Assembly: GCF_947258935.1 (NCBI RefSeq)
Contig: NZ_CAMYKH010000037.1
Span: forward strand, 1 to 38,312
Source of the DNA: an uncultured Muriicola sp.
GTDB taxonomy: Bacteria > Bacteroidota > Bacteroidia > Flavobacteriales > Flavobacteriaceae
Reading direction: 5' to 3'
DNA length: 38,312 nt
In this document: piece after piece, positions 25,560-32,771 of the stretch
Position numbering within the stretch: position 1 is the stretch's first letter
Layout: each line of letters opens with the position of its first letter
Translations under genes and position numbers: made by a program
The notes under the pieces: generated by a model
The model's database searches: none
The model's input: only the letters and a program-made list of their open reading frames with translations
What the model was told of the DNA's origin: nothing

Positions 25560-26669
25560 TTACTTAAGGGTGTTGATCACTTTTGCCAATCGCTGTGTGA
25601 TATCTTCAATACTACCTATGCCGTTTACACTGTAAAATTTATCCCGGGCTTCATAGAATTCTTTTAATGGGGCAGTTTTCAGATTGTATTCTTCGAATCT
25701 ATTCCTGATCTTTTTTTCATCCTGATCATCTGGGCGCCCGCTGATTTTCCCTCGCTCTAGCAATCGTTCAATAAGCACTTCATCATCAGCCTCCAAAGCA
25801 ATTGTAGCGTCTATTTTCATGTCCTTGGACTCCAAAAAATTGTCAAGGGCCTCAGCCTGGGCAGCGGTCCTGGGGAACCCGTCAAAAATGAATCCGCTTG
25901 CTTCAGGGTTATTCTCTACTTCATCCTTCAGCATGCTTATGGTTACCTCGTCTGGCACCAGGTCTCCTTTATCCATGTACGATTTTGCCAATTGGCCCAA
26001 CTTTGTATTGTTCTTTATATTGAAGCGAAATACATCGCCCGTAGAGATATGTTTTAGATTGTATTTTTCTTTTAAGTAGCCTGCCTGTGTGCCTTTCCCT
26101 GCACCAGGTTTTCCAAATAAAACAAGATTGATCATATGAGTTTGGTTAATTTGATAGACGTCGCGCAAGTTTCTTCCTTGTTCCTTATAATCGAGGCCAT
26201 AACCTACGATGAATTTATCCGGAATTTCCATGCCAAAGTAGTCAATGGAATACTCACCATTATAGGCCTCAGACTTAAAGAATAAACTGGCGATCTTAAA
26301 GTTTTTAACATTGGTATTTGAAAAAATATGCACCAATTCCTGCAGTGTTCTTCCTGTATCAATGATATCCTCCAGGATGATCACGTTTCTTCCTTCAATA
26401 GAATCCGGCACGTCTAAAAGCGTTTCTACAATTCCGGTGGAAGTTAGGCCCCTGTAAGAACTTAATTTTACAAAAGAAACCTCACATGGGTAGGGATAAT
26501 ATTTCAGGAAATCTGAAACAAACATAAAAGCCCCGTTGAGAACCCCGACAAAAATCGGAACTTCATCTTTGTAATCTTCTGCAATTTCATCCGCAATTCG
26601 TTTTACCGCTGCAAGAATTTCTGCCTCAGACAAAAACAACTCAAAATTTGTATTGTGAATCTTAATCAA
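25560..26669 (-). CDS. adk: Fused hypoxanthine phosphoribosyltransferase-adenylate kinase
   Basis: One 369-residue reading frame joins two purine enzymes. Residues 1-178 are a phosphoribosyltransferase: KLSSYRG, the PRPP loop VIILEDIIDTGRTLQEL (96-112) and FIVGYGLD identify Hpt, which salvages hypoxanthine/guanine. Residues 179-369 are adenylate kinase: P-loop GKPGAGKGTQ, GFPRTAAQA and ERGKISGRPDDQDEKKIRNRFEEY; the LID is short and lacks zinc cysteines. The linker is only a few residues (INQTH). The start is TTG at 26669: an in-frame TAA lies 15 bases upstream and no ATG intervenes. Met179 (26135) could serve as an internal start for free Adk. A Bacteroidota promoter precedes the gene. Both halves look intact. 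Confidence 0.95.
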   Translation of the reverse strand: MIKIHNTNFELFLSEAEILAAVKRIADEIAEDYKDEVPIFVGVLNGAFMFVSDFLKYYPYPCEVSFVKLSSYRGLTSTGIVETLLDVPDSIEGRNVIILEDIIDTGRTLQELVHIFSNTNVKNFKIASLFFKSEAYNGEYSIDYFGMEIPDKFIVGYGLDYKEQGRNLRDVYQINQTHMINLVLFGKPGAGKGTQAGYLKEKYNLKHISTGDVFRFNIKNNTKLGQLAKSYMDKGDLVPDEVTISMLKDEVENNPEASGFIFDGFPRTAAQAEALDNFLESKDMKIDATIALEADDEVLIERLLERGKISGRPDDQDEKKIRNRFEEYNLKTAPLKEFYEARDKFYSVNGIGSIEDITQRLAKVINTLK

Positions 26670-26693
26670 CGTGCTGTCTTCCTTTTAGGTGGG

Positions 26694-26701
26694 CAAAGAT
26701 A
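26694..26701 (-). promoter_or_regulatory. -7 element upstream of hpt-adk
   Basis: TATCTTTG on the minus strand (26701-26694) fully matches TAnnTTTG and lies 24 bases before the TTG start codon. I see no TTG at the proper -33 distance, so this is a partial promoter call. It is consistent with initiation of translation at the TTG and not further upstream. Confidence 0.5.
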
Positions 26702-26734
26702 ACACATTGAACTCTCTTTTTGATGGCGCTTCCC

Positions 26735-26763
26735 TTGGTTTATAAGATTTAGATGTATTTTTG
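26735..26763 (+). promoter_or_regulatory. Promoter of purK-purE
   Basis: TTG at 26735-26737, an 18-base spacer and TATTTTTG at 26756-26763 match the Bacteroidota consensus. The purK ATG at 26807 lies 43 bases downstream. An alternative in-frame ATG at 26753 falls inside the promoter, which excludes it. Confidence 0.8.
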
Positions 26764-26806
26764 TCAAAAGTTTACCCTGTACATCTACAGACAAAAAACA
26801 GCGTTC

Positions 26807-27961
26807 ATGAATTATTTTTCTTCCCGTTTTACTTTAGGAATTTTGGGGGGTGGACAATTAGGTAAAATGCTGTTGTATGAAACACGCAAATGGGATATTG
26901 CCACAAAGGTAATGGACCCTTCTGATGAGGCCCCTTGTAAAATAGCTTGTAATGAATTCATACAGGGAGATCTTATGGATTACAAGTCCGTCTATGATTT
27001 CGGAAAAACCGTAGATGTACTTACCATAGAGATCGAAAATGTTAATATAGATGCTCTGGAAAAATTGGAGGATGAAGGTATAAGCATATTTCCATCCCCA
27101 AGAGAATTAAGGATTATTCAGAACAAGATCACTCAGAAGTTATTCTATATAGATCACAATATCCCTACGGCACCATTCTCGCGTTTTGCGTATTCTAGTG
27201 AGATCAAAGAAAGCATAGCTCATGGAGGTTTAAAGTTGCCTTTTGTTTGGAAAAGCGCTCAGTTTGGATATGATGGACAAGGAGTTAAGATCATCAAAGA
27301 AGTTTCGGATCTGGCCAACCTTCCCAATGTAGAGTGTTTAGCGGAAGATCTTATCCCTTTTAAAACAGAATTGGCGGTTATTGTTGCAAGAAGTGTAACC
27401 GGGGAGGTGGCAACATATCCGGTGGTGGAAATGGAATTCCATCCTGAGGCAAACCAGGTAGAATATGTTTTATGCCCGGCGAGAATAGATGATAAGGTAG
27501 CCCAAAAAGCCAGGAATATTGCCTTAAAAATATCCGAAGAATTAAAGCATACGGGGCTTCTTGCAGTTGAAATGTTCCAGACTGAAGAGGACGAAATTTT
27601 AGTGAACGAAGTGGCACCAAGGCCACATAATAGTGGACATTATAGTATAGAAGCCAGTTACACCAATCAGTTTGAGCAGCATCTTCGCTGCATTTTAGGA
27701 CTTCCTCTTGGCATCACCGACAGTAAGGTAGCCGGAGTAATGGTAAATCTGGTGGGGGCCGAAGGATTTGAAGGCAATGTACATTATGATCATATTGAAG
27801 AAATATTAGAATTAAAGGGAGTAACTCCGCATATTTACGGAAAAACAAAAACGAGACCCTTTCGAAAAATGGGACATGTCACAATCGTTAATAAAGACAT
27901 GGACCAGGCTAGAAAAATAGCACAAGAAGTAAAAGAGACCATTAAAGTAATAAGTAAGTAA
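26807..27961 (+). CDS. purK: 5-(carboxyamino)imidazole ribonucleotide synthase
   Basis: PurK (384 residues) is an ATP-grasp enzyme that uses ATP and bicarbonate to convert AIR to N5-CAIR in de novo purine synthesis. The N terminus contains FTLGILGGGQLGKML, the central ATP-grasp part has LPFVWKSAQFGYDGQGVK, and the metal/substrate segment reads VNEVAPRPHNSGHYSIEA. The start at 26807 follows from the promoter position and from family alignment by eye. purE begins 5 bases after its stop, so the two successive reactions are encoded in one operon. The neighbouring hpt-adk gene, also purine metabolism, is divergent. Confidence 0.97.
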   Translation: MNYFSSRFTLGILGGGQLGKMLLYETRKWDIATKVMDPSDEAPCKIACNEFIQGDLMDYKSVYDFGKTVDVLTIEIENVNIDALEKLEDEGISIFPSPRELRIIQNKITQKLFYIDHNIPTAPFSRFAYSSEIKESIAHGGLKLPFVWKSAQFGYDGQGVKIIKEVSDLANLPNVECLAEDLIPFKTELAVIVARSVTGEVATYPVVEMEFHPEANQVEYVLCPARIDDKVAQKARNIALKISEELKHTGLLAVEMFQTEEDEILVNEVAPRPHNSGHYSIEASYTNQFEQHLRCILGLPLGITDSKVAGVMVNLVGAEGFEGNVHYDHIEEILELKGVTPHIYGKTKTRPFRKMGHVTIVNKDMDQARKIAQEVKETIKVISK

Positions 27962-27966
27962 GAATT

Positions 27967-28452
27967 ATGAGCAAAGTAGCCGTTGTCATGGGAAGCACCA
28001 GCGATCTTCCGGTAATGCAGGAAGCCGTTGAGATCTTGAAGGGATTTGATATTGAGGTAATGGTCGATATAATTTCGGCACATAGAACCCCAGAAAAACT
28101 GTATGAATTTGGGCGGTCTGCTCATCAAAACGGGTATAAGGTGATCATTGCCGGAGCAGGAGGAGCTGCCCATTTACCGGGAATGCTTGCATCCTTATCT
28201 CCCCTCCCTGTTATTGGGGTCCCCATAAAAAGTAGCAATTCTATAGACGGCTGGGATTCTGTCTTGTCTATCCTGCAAATGCCGGGAGGTGTCCCGGTAG
28301 CTACCGTAGCATTAAATGGTGCGAAGAATGCCGGTATATTAGCGGCGCAGATCATTGGCAGTCAAGATTCCTGTGTGCAGGATAAGATCATTTTATATAA
28401 AGAAGGTCTTAAGGAAAAAGTAATTAAAGGGGCCAAGGAAGTAAAAAAGTAA
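27967..28452 (+). CDS. purE: 5-(carboxyamino)imidazole ribonucleotide mutase
   Basis: PurE (161 residues) moves the carboxyl group of N5-CAIR to carbon, giving CAIR, the step after PurK. It begins with VAVVMGSTSDLPVM, has the SAHRTPEKL motif with its catalytic His, the AGAGGAAHLPGM loop and the GVPI and LQMPGGVPVATVA segments typical of class I (bacterial) PurE. Presence of PurK next to it confirms the two-step, N5-CAIR route and not the direct AIR carboxylase of animals. Length is normal. It is separated from purK by 5 bases. Confidence 0.97.
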   Translation: MSKVAVVMGSTSDLPVMQEAVEILKGFDIEVMVDIISAHRTPEKLYEFGRSAHQNGYKVIIAGAGGAAHLPGMLASLSPLPVIGVPIKSSNSIDGWDSVLSILQMPGGVPVATVALNGAKNAGILAAQIIGSQDSCVQDKIILYKEGLKEKVIKGAKEVKK

Positions 28453-28563
28453 TCCTTCTATAAAATTCACAATAAAACACCTAATAGAGAACCTTAAATA
28501 CTGCCCTGGTCTATTTAGGATGGTCTTGTTCTCAAATCCAAACGTATAAATTGCATTGCATAC

Positions 28564-30594
28564 ATGAAGAATTTATTGCTAGCCCCTTTTAACAAAGCTC
28601 CTTTCGAACATATTGAAACAGATCATTTTAAACCGGCCTTTGAGAAGGCACTTCAAGATGCTCGGGCAGAAATAGATCAGATCACTGCGGCCAAGGAAGA
28701 TCCTACTTTTGAGAACACAATTGAGGCTCTGGAATTCTCGGGAGCTCATTTGGATAGGTTATCCAGTCTATTTTTTAATTTGAATTCTGCAGAAACCAAC
28801 GAAGAAATTCAACAATTGGCTCAGGAAATTTCTCCGATGCTTACCGAGTTTAGTAATGACATCGCCCTTAATACTTCACTTTTTCAAAAAGTTGAGGCTA
28901 TATACCAACTAAAAGACACCTTGTCCTTATCCGTGGAACAAGATATGCTCCTGGAAAAAAAATACAAACATTTCAGCAGGAACGGCGCCCATCTTCCTCA
29001 GGAAAAGAAAAATAGATTGAGGGCTATTGATAAAGAACTCGCACAATTGAAGTTAACTTTTGGTGAGCATGTACTTGCAGAGACCAACGCCTATGAAATG
29101 CATCTTACCAAGGAAGAAGAGGTAGATGGATTACCGGAAGGAGCAAAAGAAGCGGCCTTACAACTGGCAGCTTCCAAAGGGAAGGAAGGATGGCTGATAA
29201 CCCTAGACTATCCCAGCTATATCCCGTTTATGACCTATGCCACCAACAGAGATCTTCGTAAGAAATTAGCAATTGCCTTTGGCAGCAAAGGTTTTCATAA
29301 TGACAAACTCGATAATCAAGAACTTGTAATAAAGATCGCCAACTTACGGCACAAGCGAGCCACCCTATTAGGATATGCTTCGCATGCTCATTTTGTACTT
29401 GAGGAAAGGATGGCAGAAACTCCTCAAAAAGTACAATCGTTTCTTGAAGAGTTGCTGGAAAAGGCCAAACCCGCAGCAAAAATTGAATTTGATGAGCTAA
29501 AGGAATTTGCCAATCAAGAAGATGGGATCAGCGATCTTTATAAGTGGGATGGTAGTTATTACGCCGAGAAACTAAAGCAAAAACGATTTGATCTGGATGA
29601 TGAAAAATTAAAACCTTACTTCAAATTAGAAAAAGTAATTGATGGGGTATTCAGAATATCGGAAACCTTATACGGAATTTCTTTTAAAGAAGTTGATGAT
29701 GTTGAAACCTATCACGAGGATGTAAAAACCTATTTGGTAACAGATGATAAAGGGGGAGAAATAGCCTTACTGTATGCCGATTTCCATCCCAGACCCGGTA
29801 AGAGAGGCGGAGCCTGGATGACCTCATACAAACCACAATACCAAAAAGGCAGGGTTAATGAACGCCCTCATATCTCTATTGTTTGCAATTTTACCAAACC
29901 AACCAAAAGCAAACCTTCGCTTTTAACTTTTAACGAGGTAACTACGCTATTTCATGAATTTGGCCATGCCTTGCATGGTATGCTGGCAAACACGTCTTAT
30001 CCCAGTCTTTCGGGAACATCTGTTTACTGGGATTTTGTAGAATTACCCAGCCAGATCATGGAAAACTGGTGTTATGAAAAAGAAGCCTTACAATTGTTTG
30101 CGCATCACTATGAGACAGGGGAATTACTTCCAATGGATCTGATCACTAAGATCAAGGAATCAGCAAACTTCCAGGAAGGCATGGCCACACTGAGACAATT
30201 AAGTTTTGGGTTTCTTGATATGGCCTGGCACGCAAAAGATCCGTCTGCCATAACAGATGTAAAACAGCATGAACTTGATGCGTTCAAAGACACATTATTG
30301 TTTCCCGATACGCCGGAAACTTGTATGAGTACGGCGTTCTCACATATTTTTCAGGGGGGATACTCAGCGGGTTATTACAGCTATAAATGGGCTGAAGTAC
30401 TAGATGCGGACGCCTTTGCTTACTTTAAAGAAAAAGGGATATTCAATAAAGAAGTGGCACAAAAATTCAAAGAAAATGTCTTGAGTAAGGGAGGAACTGA
30501 AAAACCAATGGACCTCTATAAAAAATTCAGAGGCAGCGAACCCAAACTCGATGCCTTACTGGAGCGAGCCGGACTGCTCAAGAAAACTGGTTAA
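28564..30594 (+). CDS. M3-family zinc oligopeptidase (Dcp/oligopeptidase A-like)
   Basis: A 676-residue thimet-oligopeptidase-family metallopeptidase without a signal peptide, hence probably cytoplasmic, degrading short peptides. The zinc motif is HEFGH (464-468) in TLFHEFGHALHGML, with the downstream Glu in DFVELPSQIMENW. The family segments FHPRPGKRGGAWM and GGYSAGYYSYKWAEVLDADAF (split here by context) show the substrate-binding Tyr/His region. Length and start (MKNLLLAPFNKAPFEHIETDHF) fit Dcp or oligopeptidase A; motifs do not separate dipeptidyl carboxypeptidase from oligopeptidase activity. A weak promoter (TTG 28526-28528, 18 bases, TAAATTGC 28547-28554) may lie upstream. It converges on the rhodanese gene. 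Confidence 0.94.
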   Translation: MKNLLLAPFNKAPFEHIETDHFKPAFEKALQDARAEIDQITAAKEDPTFENTIEALEFSGAHLDRLSSLFFNLNSAETNEEIQQLAQEISPMLTEFSNDIALNTSLFQKVEAIYQLKDTLSLSVEQDMLLEKKYKHFSRNGAHLPQEKKNRLRAIDKELAQLKLTFGEHVLAETNAYEMHLTKEEEVDGLPEGAKEAALQLAASKGKEGWLITLDYPSYIPFMTYATNRDLRKKLAIAFGSKGFHNDKLDNQELVIKIANLRHKRATLLGYASHAHFVLEERMAETPQKVQSFLEELLEKAKPAAKIEFDELKEFANQEDGISDLYKWDGSYYAEKLKQKRFDLDDEKLKPYFKLEKVIDGVFRISETLYGISFKEVDDVETYHEDVKTYLVTDDKGGEIALLYADFHPRPGKRGGAWMTSYKPQYQKGRVNERPHISIVCNFTKPTKSKPSLLTFNEVTTLFHEFGHALHGMLANTSYPSLSGTSVYWDFVELPSQIMENWCYEKEALQLFAHHYETGELLPMDLITKIKESANFQEGMATLRQLSFGFLDMAWHAKDPSAITDVKQHELDAFKDTLLFPDTPETCMSTAFSHIFQGGYSAGYYSYKWAEVLDADAFAYFKEKGIFNKEVAQKFKENVLSKGGTEKPMDLYKKFRGSEPKLDALLERAGLLKKTG

Positions 30595-30603
30595 TAGTCC
30601 TTT

Positions 30604-30951
30604 TTATTGAGATTGGAAGGCATCAAAGCCTCCTTTGAGATCTATCGCTTTGTAACCGAGAGAATCTAATAAAGAAGTCGCTTTGGCACTCCTAACTCCT
30701 TTTGCACAATATACATAGAGGGTGTGTTCTTTTGGGACCACTTTAAGCTGATCAACAAAATCCGTGTCATACCAATTAATGTTCACGGCATTTTTGAGAT
30801 GACCTGCGGCAAATTCCTCCGGTGTGCGGACATCTAACAAGGTATAGTCTTCCAGACCTTCCTGAGAAAAGTCAGTTATAGGCAGTGAATTAATGTTACC
30901 GCACCCAGCGGCAAGTGTCACAATAAAGAGGGTTATCCAGATATTTTTCAT
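30604..30951 (-). CDS. Rhodanese-domain lipoprotein
   Basis: A 115-residue lipoprotein with signal peptide ending VTLAAGC (Cys17) and a single rhodanese domain. LLDVRTPEEFAAGHLKNAVNI is the canonical CH2A-type segment and YCAKGVRSAKA holds the active-site Cys82 in a six-residue loop, the length used by sulfurtransferases as opposed to Cdc25-like phosphatases. It would act in the periplasm, attached to a membrane; physiological sulfur donor and acceptor are unknown. A -7 element TACCTTTG (minus strand, 30976-30969) lies 17 bases upstream of the ATG, inside the palindrome ATACC-AAA-GGTAT. It diverges from the ECF sigma gene. Confidence 0.92.
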   Translation of the reverse strand: MKNIWITLFIVTLAAGCGNINSLPITDFSQEGLEDYTLLDVRTPEEFAAGHLKNAVNINWYDTDFVDQLKVVPKEHTLYVYCAKGVRSAKATSLLDSLGYKAIDLKGGFDAFQSQ

Positions 30952-30964
30952 TGTATTCGGTTAA

Positions 30965-31006
30965 ATACCAAAGGTATCATATTTCATTAAAAATCTATTA
31001 CTTTTG
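30965..31006. promoter_or_regulatory. Divergent -7 elements of the rhodanese and ECF sigma genes
   Basis: TACCTTTG on the minus strand (30976-30969) and TACTTTTG on the plus strand (30999-31006) both fit TAnnTTTG and point away from each other. Neither has a clear TTG at -33. The minus element is contained in the perfect dyad ATACC-AAA-GGTAT (30965-30977), which could be chance or a regulator site. Confidence 0.45.
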
Positions 31007-31024
31007 ACAGGTATAAAAATCGCT

Positions 31025-31585
31025 ATGTCCGTCCACCAATTACAGCCCAATAACTGGGTAGATGCTTACGCAGACTACCTCTTTAACTATGCCGTAGTGC
31101 GGGTAAGCGATGAAGAAATAGCAAAGGACCTTATACAGGAGACCTTTATAGCCGGATTGAAATCGGCAAAGAATTTCAAAGGACAGGCCACAGAACGCAC
31201 ATGGCTAATTGCTATTTTAAAAAGAAAGATCATAGATCACTACCGCAAGATCAATTCAAAAAAAGGAAAGGCTGAAGTTAGATTACAGTACAATGCCAGT
31301 TCAGATTCTGATGGGGATTGGCTGGAGGAACAAGTGGCAGATCCCAGTAGTATTAAAGAAAATGATGCCTTAGAGAACGAAGAACTGGGCCTGGCAATTC
31401 AGTCGTGCATAGACCAATTACCAGTAAATCAACGGCAAGTTTTTATAATGAAAACGGTTCGTGGACTTTCAACCGAAGATATTTGTAAAGAAATGAATAT
31501 AAATCCGTCTAACCTATGGGTAATGATCCACAGAGCCCGCACGGCGCTTATGGGTTGCCTTAATCAAAATTGGTTTACGCTATGA
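31025..31585 (+). CDS. RNA polymerase ECF sigma factor
   Basis: A 186-residue sigma-70-family factor of the extracytoplasmic function group. Region 2 covers about residues 20-85 (YADYLFNYAVVRV, DLIQETFIAGLKSAKNF, RTWLIAILKRKIIDHYRK); region 4 covers about 125-180 (LPVNQRQVFIMKTVRGLSTEDICKEM and a C-terminal helix-turn-helix with NLWVMIHRART). Regions 1.1 and 3 are absent, as expected. The ATG at 31025 is preferred; an in-frame TTG at 31004 lies inside the -7 element. The stop overlaps the start of a short zinc-finger anti-sigma-like gene in ATGA, the standard arrangement. It directs transcription of an unknown regulon. Confidence 0.92.
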   Translation: MSVHQLQPNNWVDAYADYLFNYAVVRVSDEEIAKDLIQETFIAGLKSAKNFKGQATERTWLIAILKRKIIDHYRKINSKKGKAEVRLQYNASSDSDGDWLEEQVADPSSIKENDALENEELGLAIQSCIDQLPVNQRQVFIMKTVRGLSTEDICKEMNINPSNLWVMIHRARTALMGCLNQNWFTL

Positions 31586-31809
31586 TTTCTTGTGATGAAG
31601 CCGCAGTGATTTGCAATAAATCACAATACAAAGAGGCTAGTTTATCGGAAAAACTAAAGTTAAAATTGCATATGCTGTTTTGCAGCACCTGTGCCGTTTT
31701 TTCAAAAAAGAACAAGCAACTTACTTCCTTAATGGACAAGGCCAGAATTTATGTAATGAGCGATTTAGAAAAAAAAGCGTTAAAGAATAAAATTAAAGAG
31801 AAACTTTAA
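31582..31809 (+). CDS. Short soluble zinc anti-sigma-factor-like protein
   Basis: A 75-residue protein coupled to the ECF sigma gene by the ATGA overlap at 31582-31585. It carries the ZAS zinc motif H-x3-C-x2-C as HMLFCSTC (H30, C34, C37) with C4 as a possible fourth ligand. Unlike most anti-sigma factors it has no membrane segment and ends soon after a short basic helix (LKNKIKEKL), so it would sense signals in the cytoplasm, by analogy with soluble ZAS proteins that respond to oxidation or metals. Whether it inhibits the neighbouring sigma factor is inferred from genetics-style context alone. Its end overlaps the convergent UbiA-like gene by 17 bases. Confidence 0.85.
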   Translation: MISCDEAAVICNKSQYKEASLSEKLKLKLHMLFCSTCAVFSKKNKQLTSLMDKARIYVMSDLEKKALKNKIKEKL

Positions 31810-32629
31810 TAATACTCAAACTTCCCCATAAAAATAGTACCCAAAAAATAGGAAACGCTTCTACCCAGAAAGAGCTAAAATATTTGGATTGTTCTTTGGG
31901 CATAAAGATCATAAGTGCAGCCAAGGAAAGTGCAATCAATGTCTTATTAAAGATCTCTATTGTTGATAGATCATCCTTTAAAAAGGTCATAAAAAAACAT
32001 AGAAAACACAGAAAAATACCCCCAATTCGGGTATTCCTGATACCAATACGCTGTGGTACTGTATGCAATTCCTTAGGATCATAGTTCAAATCTCGAATCT
32101 CAAACGGGATCATCAGTACCAGGATGATTAAAAAACGTTGCAGAAGTTCTATCCAAACATCCCATGATATTTCTATATGTGCTTCAATTACCGGCAATAC
32201 TACGGTGGTTCCAGACCATACAAGACTAACGATGATGATCTTCAGAATCCCCAGGTTTCGAAGGTTTCTTTTTTTGGGAAAAACCGGCAAGGCATAGCAC
32301 CCTGCAAGGATCCCAAGAACAAAGACACCTTTCCAGCTTGCAAAACTGATGAAAGACCCAAAATAAAGTGAGATCAACAGGGAAATAAGACTAACCAATT
32401 GTATACTTCTCTGGGTAGCATTCTTGCGAAAAAGATATTTTTTTCCCTCCACACCATATTTGATCATATTATAGGCAGGTATTGTGCCAAAAAAAATAAA
32501 ATACAGCAGGTTTTTATCCAGGAAAATGTTTAAGAATTCAGTTGTTAAATAAAGAAAGGCTATTACTGCAAAAGCCACGTGAATACTAGCCTTAACATAA
32601 AACCGAAAAAAATGCTTTAGCCATTGCAT
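31793..32629 (-). CDS. UbiA-like polytopic membrane protein
   Basis: A 278-residue integral membrane protein with about eight or nine hydrophobic segments, lacking a signal peptide. Its shape and the stretch EIRDLNYDPKELHTVPQRIG (177-196) resemble the second Asp-rich region of UbiA prenyltransferases (D180, D184). The first motif, normally NDxxD, is only PAYNMIKYGVEGKK (51-64) with no Asp, so the usual magnesium-pyrophosphate site appears incomplete. It may be a divergent prenyltransferase or an inactive relative. A perfect -7 element (TACTTTTG, minus strand 32641-32634) ends 4 bases before the ATG. It diverges from gcvP and converges, with overlap, on the anti-sigma gene. Confidence 0.78.
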   Translation of the reverse strand: MQWLKHFFRFYVKASIHVAFAVIAFLYLTTEFLNIFLDKNLLYFIFFGTIPAYNMIKYGVEGKKYLFRKNATQRSIQLVSLISLLISLYFGSFISFASWKGVFVLGILAGCYALPVFPKKRNLRNLGILKIIIVSLVWSGTTVVLPVIEAHIEISWDVWIELLQRFLIILVLMIPFEIRDLNYDPKELHTVPQRIGIRNTRIGGIFLCFLCFFMTFLKDDLSTIEIFNKTLIALSLAALMIFMPKEQSKYFSSFWVEAFPIFWVLFLWGSLSIIKVSL

Positions 32630-32633
32630 TAAA

Positions 32634-32641
32634 CAAAAGTA
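32634..32641 (-). promoter_or_regulatory. -7 element abutting the UbiA-like gene
   Basis: TACTTTTG on the minus strand is a full match to TAnnTTTG. Only the four bases TTTA separate it from the ATG at 32629, so the transcript would have essentially no leader. No clear TTG is present at -33. Confidence 0.5.
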
Positions 32642-32726
32642 GACAAACTGTTCATATCCATTATTTTTCGTTAAAAACTTTAGGGCCGATCTATTATAAA
32701 GTTCATATTTTACGGGAATAAATACC

Positions 32727-32734
32727 TAATTTTG
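32727..32734 (+). promoter_or_regulatory. -7 element upstream of gcvP
   Basis: TAATTTTG matches TAnnTTTG and lies 37 bases before the gcvP ATG. The -33 position (about 32705-32709) is T-rich without a TTG. The short leader leaves no room for a glycine riboswitch. Confidence 0.5.
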
Positions 32735-32771
32735 TGCTCCATTTAGAGTTATTAATTATACCTCCGGATTT

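Noticed and set aside
32735-32771. Glycine riboswitch in front of gcvP
   Set aside because: Only 37 bases lie between the -7 element and the ATG, much too short for a glycine aptamer.
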